NCBI GenBank assembly: GCA_002508545.1
Contig: DAVH01000068.1
Span: 196 to 15,600 of the forward strand
Length of the DNA: 15,405 nucleotides
Source of the DNA: Methanomassiliicoccus sp. UBA6
GTDB taxonomy: Archaea > Thermoplasmatota > Thermoplasmata > Methanomassiliicoccales > Methanomassiliicoccaceae
Reading direction: 5' to 3'
The notes under the pieces were generated by a model. That model worked only from the letters and a program-made list of their open reading frames with translations. It was not told where the DNA came from and did no database searches. The position numbers and the translations under genes are program-made. Numbering within the stretch: the first letter of the stretch is position 1; each line of letters starts with the position of its first letter. Below, in pieces: positions 1 to 6,230 of this stretch.

Positions 1-157
1 GCAGGCCGGTGATGAGGTTGAAGACCGTGGTTTTCCCGGCGCCGTTGGGGCCGATGAGCCCGTAGACGGTGCCCTCGTCCACCCGCAGGGTGGCGCGGTC
101 CACCGCCACGAATTGGCCGTACCTCTTTACCAGATCTTCAATGATGATCGCTTCCAT
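1..157 (-). CDS. ABC transporter ATP-binding protein, N-terminal part (LivG-like)
   Basis: The first 52 residues of an ABC ATPase are encoded on the minus strand, and the rest lies beyond the left edge. Visible are an N-terminal beta strand with LVKRYGQFVAVD, the usual A-loop region, and a perfect Walker A motif GPNGAGKTT at residues 36-44. The following VFNLITGL resembles LivG/LptB-type ATPases of branched-chain amino acid importers more than ABC-2 exporters (which usually have a different residue run after Walker A), so a LivG-like role is possible but not proven. Walker B, signature and H-loop are off the window. The ATG at 157 has AGAAGG about 7 nt upstream. It follows the Lrp/AsnC gene on the same strand after 146 nt. 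The ATPase family is certain; the substrate is unknown. Confidence 0.88.
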   Translation of the reverse strand, partial: MEAIIIEDLVKRYGQFVAVDRATLRVDEGTVYGLIGPNGAGKTTVFNLITGL

Positions 158-303
158 GTTATTGCCTTCTAGATCATCGAAGCGGGGGTCGGGGTCATTA
201 GGTCATGTTCCCGCGGGGCGAGCGGAAAGCGTTGAAAATGACGGGAAAATGGCCTTTTCGTCAACCTTCGGGGGGACGAAACGGTCGCCGGCATCGCGGC
301 CAG

Positions 304-1200
304 TCACTTGGCCCGCTGCTCCATCAGCTTCTTCGTCCACGTCGGGTAGAGGCGCATGTCATAGTACAGGTTGGAGAGCATCGACTCGAAGTCGTCGTCG
401 GCGTTGAGGCCCTTCTCCGCCTCCCTGAGCTCTCTGAGGTCGCGAGCCCACAAAGAGAATATCATCAATCCAGGCTCAACGTTCGAGGCAGAGATGCCCA
501 GCAAGTGAGGGTCCTTCCGGTTCATGAGCTTCGGGAACATTTCCTCGAGCTTGCGCCCGGGCCGCAACTTGGCGTGGACGATGGATATCATGTCCCCGGA
601 GGCGCAGAGAACGACCTCCATGGTGAAGCCCACCCAGCGTCCGGCCTCCATGTGCTCGATCCGCCTCTTCACGGTCTTGGCGGTGGACCCGATCTCCGCG
701 GCCACGTCCTGCAGGGGGCGGCGGCAGTCCTCGGAGAGCGCCCGGATGATCCGGTAGTCGAGCTTGGTCAGGGGGTCCTTCTCCGGAGGGTCCCCGGCGG
801 TGAACACCGCCAGGCTCTTCAGCTCGCTGATCTTCCCGATCTCCCGGACGAACGACTGGTAATCGAACATCTCCTGGTTGTTGCGAACCTGCGCGTCCAC
901 GTAGAGGAACTGGCCGCCGGTGGCGATGACCCGGGCGGTGCACTCGTGGCCGCCGAGCTGCTCGATGGTCGCGGACAGGTCGGTCGAGCTGGAGCGGCCG
1001 CACAGGCCCATGACGCTCCCGCCGGTGAGGATCGGGGTGGGATTGGCGCGGAAACCGACGATGATGCCCCTGGCGATAAGCTGCTGGATGCGCTTATGGA
1101 CCCCGTTGACCGAGAGGGACAACCGGTCGGCGAGGTCCCGGTACGGCAGCCGCGCGTCGACCGCCAGCTCCTTGATCATCTTGATGTCCGTCTCGTCCAT
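304..1200 (-). CDS. Lrp/AsnC-family transcriptional regulator with two winged-helix domains
   Basis: A 298-residue regulator. Residues 1-50 form an AsnC-type winged helix (MDETDIKMIKELAVDARLPY, then RDLADRLSLSVNGVHKRI, as in Lrp proteins that begin with a short D..D..I/L..L helix). A second AsnC-type helix-turn-helix lies at about 145-192 (KLDYRIIRALSEDCRRPLQD, then a recognition helix ending TVKRRIEHM). Between and after them are alpha/beta stretches that could be ligand-sensing or dimer domains. This double-HTH layout is about twice the length of classic Lrp (about 150 residues) and is common in Euryarchaeota. The ATG at 1200 has a TATA-like CTTTATTT centred about 29 nt upstream, so the mRNA may be leaderless. 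It may control the ABC transporter downstream on the same strand or the divergent grpB gene; both are inferences from position. The ligand is unknown. Confidence 0.85.
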   Translation of the reverse strand: MDETDIKMIKELAVDARLPYRDLADRLSLSVNGVHKRIQQLIARGIIVGFRANPTPILTGGSVMGLCGRSSSTDLSATIEQLGGHECTARVIATGGQFLYVDAQVRNNQEMFDYQSFVREIGKISELKSLAVFTAGDPPEKDPLTKLDYRIIRALSEDCRRPLQDVAAEIGSTAKTVKRRIEHMEAGRWVGFTMEVVLCASGDMISIVHAKLRPGRKLEEMFPKLMNRKDPHLLGISASNVEPGLMIFSLWARDLRELREAEKGLNADDDFESMLSNLYYDMRLYPTWTKKLMEQRAK

Positions 1201-1225
1201 GCCCGAGGCCTAATGGTATTGGTGG

Positions 1226-1233
1226 AAATAAAG
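1226..1233 (-). promoter_or_regulatory. TATA-like box for the Lrp/AsnC gene
   Basis: CTTTATTT on the minus strand is centred about 29 nt from the ATG at 1200, the spacing expected for a leaderless archaeal transcript. Read on the plus strand the same bases (AAATAAAG) could serve the divergent GrpB-family gene with a leader of roughly 60 nt, so the element may be shared. Confidence 0.4.
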
Positions 1234-1312
1234 AAAGGGGTTCGGCAGGACATCACGAACCGCCGCCCGCCAGGTTCAAATCCTTCTTCAGATGTGCACG
1301 GCTACGGCCCTC

Positions 1313-1876
1313 ATGAGCGACGAATACATCAGAAAGGTCACGGTGGGCGAGTTGAAGCGGCACGACGCCCCCATCACGCTCGTCGAGCACGATCCTCGAT
1401 GGGCGAAGCTGTTCGAGCGGGAGGCCGAGCGGATCCGCGGCCTGCTGGGCGGAAGTGCGCTTCTGGTGGAGCACGTCGGCTCGACGTCGGTGCCCGGGTT
1501 GTGCGCCAAGCCCATCATAGACATCCTCCTGGTGGTTCCCGATTCTTCCGATGAGGCGTCCTACTTCCCGGCGCTGGAGGCGGGCGGATACGTCCTCAGG
1601 ATACGCGAGCCGGACTGGTTCGAGCACCGCATGTTCAAAGGTCCGGACACCGACATCAACCTGCACGTGTTCAGCGATGGCACATCGGAAATCGAGCGCA
1701 TGCTGCGCTTCCGGGACCGGCTGCGGAGCGACGAGAGCGATCGGGAGAGGTACGCGCAGGCCAAGCGGGAGCTCGCCCGCCGGATATGGCAGCACGTGCA
1801 AGACTACGCCGACGCCAAGACCGCGATCGTGCAGGAGATCCTGGAACGCGCCGGCCCGGTCGGACCACGACCCTGA
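1313..1876 (+). CDS. GrpB/UPF0157 family protein (nucleotidyltransferase fold)
   Basis: A 187-residue cytoplasmic protein of the GrpB (UPF0157) family, which has a nucleotidyltransferase-like fold. Diagnostic features are the N-terminal ITLVEHDPRWAKLFEREAERI, the core VEHVGSTSVPGLCAKPIIDI at about residues 52-71, and the middle EPDWFEHRMFKGPD. The C-terminal half is an Arg/Glu-rich helical region (RFRDRLRS, YAQAKRELARRI). The best known relative is the C-terminal domain of some dephospho-CoA kinases, but no function is established for stand-alone members. I chose the ATG at 1313; the in-frame ATG at 1292 is also possible and neither has a Shine-Dalgarno sequence. The family is usually bacterial, so acquisition by transfer is possible, though base composition here looks like its neighbours. 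Confidence 0.85.
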   Translation: MSDEYIRKVTVGELKRHDAPITLVEHDPRWAKLFEREAERIRGLLGGSALLVEHVGSTSVPGLCAKPIIDILLVVPDSSDEASYFPALEAGGYVLRIREPDWFEHRMFKGPDTDINLHVFSDGTSEIERMLRFRDRLRSDESDRERYAQAKRELARRIWQHVQDYADAKTAIVQEILERAGPVGPRP

Positions 1877-1921
1877 TGCCTCGCTTATCGACCCGCTGGC
1901 GGTCGCGGGAGAGCGGGTGTG

Positions 1922-1954
1922 ATCTTGACGGTCGCGACCCGGTCATCTTGACGG
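1922..1954 (+). repeat. Direct repeat ATCTTGACGG x2 flanking palindrome GGTCGCGACC
   Basis: ATCTTGACGG occurs at 1922-1931 and again at 1945-1954, a 23-nt period, and the perfect 10-nt palindrome GGTCGCGACC (1930-1939) lies between them. It sits 15-50 nt upstream of the TATA-like box of the SatP-like gene, where an archaeal activator would bind. Regulator binding is an inference. Confidence 0.4.
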
Positions 1955-1970
1955 ATGGTGGCTCGTCACG

Positions 1971-1978
1971 GTTATTAC
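1971..1978 (+). promoter_or_regulatory. TATA-like box for the SatP-like gene
   Basis: GTTATTAC is centred about 29 nt ahead of the ATG at 2003. No Shine-Dalgarno sequence precedes that ATG, so a leaderless transcript fits. TTATTT at 1992-1997 is an alternative AT-rich patch but is too close to the ATG to act as a TATA box for it. Confidence 0.35.
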
Positions 1979-2002
1979 TCCGATGGCCACCTTATTTAGG
2001 CT

Positions 2003-2572
2003 ATGAACGAAGTGGATCAGAGGAATTGGGCCCCTGGGGGGCCGGCCACCCTGTTCCTGCTGGGAGTGCTGCATGTCGGCCTGTTCGCCTACGCCACCAC
2101 CCCCGACCGCGCGCCCCTCACCCCGGTGCTCGGCCTATGGATCCTCGGTGTCTCCGTGCCCCTGTTGGTCCTCGCGGTCATCGAGATGAAGCGCGGAGAG
2201 GTCCTGTTCGGCACCATGGGCCTGGTCTTCGGCGGTTTGCTCGGAATCGGCGCCGGGCTGTCGTTCGTCAGGGGGCTGTTCCTTCCCGGAGCGTCGGTAA
2301 TGGACGGGTACTGGTTCCTGGGAACGAGTGTCATATTCTTCCTCCTGGTCCCGTCGATGCTGAGGATCTCCAGACTGATGTCGATGATGCTGGCGGACAT
2401 CGGTGCGGCCCTGGCGATCATAGGATCGAGCCTGGCCGGTTTCTTCGGGGCGGACCAGCTTCCCGTGACCATCGCCGGATGGCTCGCCCTGGCCTTCTCG
2501 ATATCGTGCTTCTACGTGGCCGCGGCCCAGATGACCAATGCCGCGTACGGTAGGAAGGTCCTCCCGTTTTAA
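2003..2572 (+). CDS. SatP/YaaH (GPR1/FUN34) family membrane protein, possible acetate transporter
   Basis: A 189-residue membrane protein with six predicted helices (about 14-31, 40-60, 68-88, 103-120, 127-148, 155-175), the size and topology of the acetate/succinate transporter SatP family. NWAPGGPATLFL near the N-terminus corresponds to the family's NPAPLGL signature in degenerate form, and EMKRGEVLFGTMGLVFGG (about 61-78) corresponds to the WEFxxGNTFGAT segment after helix 2. Known members are hexameric channels or proton-coupled carriers for acetate. The degenerate signature means the substrate may differ. It stands alone, downstream of grpB by 126 nt, and ends with TAA at 2570-2572. Confidence 0.7.
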   Translation: MNEVDQRNWAPGGPATLFLLGVLHVGLFAYATTPDRAPLTPVLGLWILGVSVPLLVLAVIEMKRGEVLFGTMGLVFGGLLGIGAGLSFVRGLFLPGASVMDGYWFLGTSVIFFLLVPSMLRISRLMSMMLADIGAALAIIGSSLAGFFGADQLPVTIAGWLALAFSISCFYVAAAQMTNAAYGRKVLPF

Positions 2573-2631
2573 CCATTGTTCAGCTCATCTCGGATAAGGG
2601 TCGCGTCGCGTTGCATCATTATTATCCGGCA

Positions 2632-2643
2632 TTTATATTAAAT
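2632..2643 (+). promoter_or_regulatory. TATA box for the Trx-CcdA gene
   Basis: TTTATATTAAAT is the strongest archaeal TATA-box match in the window and stands out in GC-rich surroundings. It lies about 50 nt ahead of the GTG start at 2691, predicting transcription from about 2660 and a leader of about 30 nt. Confidence 0.65.
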
Positions 2644-2674
2644 ACAAGTTGCACCTAATATTATCTTGATAGAT

Positions 2675-2690
2675 ATCGAGGGGGCTCGAT
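2675..2690 (+). promoter_or_regulatory. Hairpin presenting the Shine-Dalgarno region of the Trx-CcdA gene
   Basis: ATCGAG-GGGG-CTCGAT is a perfect 6-bp inverted repeat with a four-G loop, and its 3' arm ends at the base before the GTG start at 2691. The G-rich ribosome-binding sequence (GAGGGGG) is partly in the stem and loop. The bases directly show the symmetry; translational control by this hairpin is inferred. Confidence 0.4.
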
Positions 2691-3956
2691 GTGAGACCGG
2701 GGCTCATCGTTCTCATGGCATTAACCCTGATGCTGTCTCCAGCGTACGCTCCCCTCGCCGGCCCGGGCAGCGCGGAGGCCGTCCCGGGAACGGACGATCA
2801 CGCCGCAAGCGCGCCGTCTGGAGCTCCCATCTTCGGCGACAACGCCAACGTGAGCATCGTCATCTACTTCTTCTACGGCAGCGGCTGCCCCCACTGCGCG
2901 CTCATCGAGCCGTACGTGGACAGCGTCGCCGCGAAGTATCCTCAGGTCACCCTGATGAAGCTGGAGGTCTACTACAACAGCACCAACCGGGCGTTGTACC
3001 AGGAATTCAACGAGAGGTTCAACATCAGGGACCCGGTCGTCCCCTCGGTCCTCATCGAGGACACTCCGTTGGTCGGCGAGGGGCCGATCGAGGCCAACCT
3101 GGAGCCGATCATCTTGCGCGCCATCGAGGCCGGGAGCGATGACGACGGGGATATCGAGGGGCCCGATGCCAACGGGACGGACGACGGCTCCTGCGATGCC
3201 AACAACACCTGCGGTACCAATGATACCGTTGACCCACCCCTTCCTGAGGACACGAGCCCGGGGTCCGGGGACGGCGGCTCGTCGACCGACCTGACCGTAA
3301 CCATGATCATCGTCGCCGCTGCCGCGGACAGCATCAACCCGTGCGCCATCAGTGTCATGATCTTCCTGCTGCTGTTCCTCACGAGCTTGGGAGACAGGAG
3401 GAAGGTGCTGCTGATCGGCGTCGTCTACATCACCACGGTGTACGCCGTCTACTTCGTGGCCGGCCTCGGCCTGCTGGCCTTCCTGCACTCGACCGCGATG
3501 ACCAGGACGATCTACTATGCCGCGGCCGTCGTGTCCATCGCCATCGGCCTGATCAACATCAAGGACTTTTTCTTCTTCGGCAAGAAGGCCACGCTGGCCA
3601 TCCCGGAGTCGAAGAAGCCGGTGATCAAGAGGTACGTGGAGATGGCGAGCATCCCTGCGGCGGTGGCGCTCGGGTTCCTGGTAAGCCTCTTCGAGCTGCC
3701 CTGCACCGGCGGCATATACTTCGCGATACTGAGCCTGCTGGGGGACAGCATGACCGCTTCCCAGGGGATTCCGTACCTGGCGCTGTATAACGCGATATAC
3801 GTGCTGCCCCTGGCGGTAATACTTGGAATAATATTGCTCGGGGTATCGGCCGAGAGAGCGAACTCCTGGCGCCTGGAGAACAGGAGATCTCTCCGCCTGA
3901 TCGTTGGCGTGGTGATGCTCCTGCTTGGCATAATGATGCTTCTCGGGTTCCTATGA
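2691..3956 (+). CDS. Secreted thioredoxin-like domain fused to CcdA/DsbD membrane electron carrier
   Basis: A 421-residue fusion. Residues 1-30 form a signal peptide or anchor. Residues 50-146 form a thioredoxin/glutaredoxin-like domain with redox motif CPHC (66-69) in YFFYGSGCPHCALIEPYVDS and a cis-proline candidate at VVPSV (about 116-120). Residues 147-198 are an acidic Asp/Gly linker with three N-x-T sequons (161, 171, 177) and two cysteines (168, 174). Residues 201-421 form a six-helix CcdA/DsbD domain with the conserved cysteines in INPCA (C218) and ELPCTGG (C338). The family passes electrons from cytosolic thioredoxin across the membrane; here the acceptor would be the fused outer domain, which could then reduce substrates such as apocytochrome c thiols. 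The GTG start follows GAGGGGG at about 6 nt. The link to ccmF 7 kb away is inferred. Confidence 0.85.
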   Translation: MRPGLIVLMALTLMLSPAYAPLAGPGSAEAVPGTDDHAASAPSGAPIFGDNANVSIVIYFFYGSGCPHCALIEPYVDSVAAKYPQVTLMKLEVYYNSTNRALYQEFNERFNIRDPVVPSVLIEDTPLVGEGPIEANLEPIILRAIEAGSDDDGDIEGPDANGTDDGSCDANNTCGTNDTVDPPLPEDTSPGSGDGGSSTDLTVTMIIVAAAADSINPCAISVMIFLLLFLTSLGDRRKVLLIGVVYITTVYAVYFVAGLGLLAFLHSTAMTRTIYYAAAVVSIAIGLINIKDFFFFGKKATLAIPESKKPVIKRYVEMASIPAAVALGFLVSLFELPCTGGIYFAILSLLGDSMTASQGIPYLALYNAIYVLPLAVILGIILLGVSAERANSWRLENRRSLRLIVGVVMLLLGIMMLLGFL

Positions 3957-4133
3957 CCTTGGTGCGACCGTAGCCGTGGTTGACGAACGGGCGGCAGGTC
4001 CGCTCGGCCGGGATCGGCGACCATTCCAGGGCGGAACGCTCAGGTCAGAGGACCATCCATGACAGGACACCAATGGTTAAGTGCGGTCCTGCCAATGAGA
4101 TAGAACGACCACGGATTGGGCCAAAGAGGAACC

Positions 4134-6011
4134 ATGAACGATGGACAGGAGGGTCGAAAGGGCGATGATGCTTCGGCGCCGAAGCGCCGAGGATCGTTCA
4201 GCATTCCGCGCGAGATGAGCGAGCGTAGCGTGCTGACCATCTGCGCCATTCTCACCATCGCGATCTTTGTTCTTGACGCTTCGCTGAGCATAGGGTTCCT
4301 GGTCAGCGTACTTTATGTCATCCCCCTGCTGATCTGCATCTGGTCGCCCCGGCGGAGGACCAACTTCCTGGTGGCGGGGGTGACCTCATTCCTTACCATA
4401 GTCGTGATCCCTCACAAGCCGCCAGGGGACATCCTGATCCCGCTGTTCAACCGGCCGGTCTCGCTACTTGTCATCTGGACCCTGACCATCCTCTTCGACC
4501 TGTTCCTGACCGAGCGCAGGAGGGCCGAGAGGGCCCTGCAGGAGAGCCAGGAGGACCTCAATTTCGCTCAGATCGTGTCGAAGACGGGAAGCTGGCGGCT
4601 GGACCTCATGACCAACGAGCTGCTGTGGTCCGACGAGACCTATCACATATTCGGGATCCCGAGGGGCACGCCGATGACCTATGAGCTCTTCCTCAGCAGG
4701 ATACATCCCGACGATCGGGACACCGTTGACAAGAGCTGGCAGGCGGCACTCCATGGAGCACCGTATGATATCGAGCACCGGGTGATCGTGAACGGTGATA
4801 TCGTATGGGTGCAGGAGAAAGCGGTGCTGGAGTTCGACAAGGATGGGGCGCTCCGGAGCGGTTTCGGCACAGTCCAGGACATCACCGAGCGCAAGAGGGC
4901 GAGAGAGGCGCTCCAGGACTCCCAGCAGATGCTGCAGCTGGTCCTAGACACCATACCCCAGAGGGTGATCTGGAAGGACCGGGATGGGAGGTTCCTTGGC
5001 GCGAACCGGGCCGCTGCCCTGGATGCCGGGCTCTCCGACCCCAAGGAGATGGTGGGCTTGACCGACCATGATATGGCCTGGAGCGGAACCGCGGACCTGT
5101 ACCAGGCCGATGACCGCGAAATCATGAGCAGCGGCAGACCCAAGCTGGACTTCGTGGAGCCCCAGCTCCAGTCCGACGGGCGCCTCCTTTGGATCCAGAC
5201 CAGCAAGGTGCCCCTACGCGACGCCCGGGGCAACGTCATCGGGGTCCTCGTCACCTACGGGGACATAACCGAGCGGAAGAACCTCGAGGAGGCCCTGAAG
5301 CGGTCCAACGCCGAGCTGCAGCAGTTCGCGTACGTATCATCGCACGACCTTCAGGAGCCTCTGAGGATGATCATCAGCTACCTCACCCTGCTGGAGAGGA
5401 AGTACAAGGACAAGTTGGATGCCCAGGCCCAGGAATATATCAGAACGGCCGTGGAGGGCGGTATGAGGATGAGAGCGCTCATCAATGACCTGCTGGAGTA
5501 CTCCAGGATCGACACGATGGCCAAGCCCTTCGCCCCGGTGGACATGAACGAGGTGCTGGAGGCCGCCATCGAGAACCTCAAGGTATCGATCGAGGAGAAC
5601 GACGCAGACATCCAGGCCGCTCCGCTGCCGACCATCATAGCCGATCGGACGCAGATGATCCAGGTCATCCAGAACCTGGTCGGCAACGCCATCAAGTTCC
5701 GCGGTGCCGAGAGGCCGAGGATACAGATTTCCGCGACCCAGGATGCTAGGGAGTGGACGTTCGCGGTGAAAGATAACGGCATAGGTATGAGTCCGGAGTA
5801 CAAGGACAAGATATTCCAGATGTTCCAGCGGCTGCACTCGAGGGAAGAGTACCCAGGCACCGGGGTCGGGCTCGCCATCGCCAAGAAGATCGTGGAGCAG
5901 CATGGCGGCCGCATCTGGGTCGAATCCGAGGAGGGAAGGGGCTCCACTTTCTACTTTACAGTGTCCAAGGCTAGAAGGAAGGAGAGGGATGATCAGACGA
6001 AATCCCCATAG
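4134..6011 (+). CDS. Membrane sensor histidine kinase (TM region, two PAS, HisKA, HATPase)
   Basis: A 625-residue sensor kinase. Three to four helices lie within residues 33-125, a common sensor-kinase N-terminus with the YVIPLLICIWSPRRR turn. Two PAS/PAC domains follow: 137-251, with HPDDR and ending FGTVQDITERK, and 258-379, ending TYGDITERKN. The HisKA domain has phospho-acceptor H404 in SSHDLQEPLR. The HATPase domain has an N-box with N514 and N518 (IQNLVGNAIK), G1 DNGIG at 547-551, the F-box FQMFQRL and G2 GTGVGLAIAK at 575-584. All catalytic motifs are intact. I chose the ATG at 4134 because AGAGGA sits 5 nt upstream; an in-frame TTG at 4116 has no such site. It ends with TAG. No response regulator is adjacent. 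It converges on a related kinase, and the signal is unknown. Confidence 0.92.
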   Translation: MNDGQEGRKGDDASAPKRRGSFSIPREMSERSVLTICAILTIAIFVLDASLSIGFLVSVLYVIPLLICIWSPRRRTNFLVAGVTSFLTIVVIPHKPPGDILIPLFNRPVSLLVIWTLTILFDLFLTERRRAERALQESQEDLNFAQIVSKTGSWRLDLMTNELLWSDETYHIFGIPRGTPMTYELFLSRIHPDDRDTVDKSWQAALHGAPYDIEHRVIVNGDIVWVQEKAVLEFDKDGALRSGFGTVQDITERKRAREALQDSQQMLQLVLDTIPQRVIWKDRDGRFLGANRAAALDAGLSDPKEMVGLTDHDMAWSGTADLYQADDREIMSSGRPKLDFVEPQLQSDGRLLWIQTSKVPLRDARGNVIGVLVTYGDITERKNLEEALKRSNAELQQFAYVSSHDLQEPLRMIISYLTLLERKYKDKLDAQAQEYIRTAVEGGMRMRALINDLLEYSRIDTMAKPFAPVDMNEVLEAAIENLKVSIEENDADIQAAPLPTIIADRTQMIQVIQNLVGNAIKFRGAERPRIQISATQDAREWTFAVKDNGIGMSPEYKDKIFQMFQRLHSREEYPGTGVGLAIAKKIVEQHGGRIWVESEEGRGSTFYFTVSKARRKERDDQTKSP

Positions 6012-6036
6012 CGCGTCATGAGTGCCTCCAGCATCC

Positions 6037-6053
6037 CGGTCGGGCATCGACCG
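6037..6053 (+). other. Short hairpin between the convergent kinase genes
   Basis: CGGTCG-GGCAT-CGACCG is a perfect 6-bp inverted repeat with a 5-nt loop, 26 nt after the upstream kinase stop codon. No U-tract follows, so it is not a classic intrinsic terminator; it could mark the 3' end of either transcript. The rest of the 219-nt spacer 6012-6230 shows no gene that I can support. Confidence 0.25.
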
Positions 6054-6230
6054 AACAGAGGAGAGGCGTCGAGCTCCCTTGCCGTCCGGCGAAAGCTGAT
6101 GAATGAACCTGTCGGCGTCACATCGATTGAAGCTGCCATGCCACACGCGCGATTATCGTTCGCTGCGGCCGATGATCCTGCAGGCACCCGTTTACGGCCT
6201 CGATCGCCCCATGAGCGCGGCTAATAACCA

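Noticed and set aside
1270..1287. GGTTCAAATCC, looking like the T-loop of a tRNA
   Set aside because: The flanking bases form only three pairs of the expected five, and no matching acceptor, D-arm or anticodon arm is found upstream.
205..1554. A 449-codon plus-strand open frame opposite the Lrp/AsnC gene
   Set aside because: It is antisense to a well-supported gene, rich in Arg/Gly/Pro/His as expected of a GC-rich shadow, and matches no family.
6018..6224. Small plus-strand frame between the kinases
   Set aside because: No Shine-Dalgarno sequence and no recognisable motif; it is the in-frame continuation after the first kinase's TAG and is more likely noncoding.
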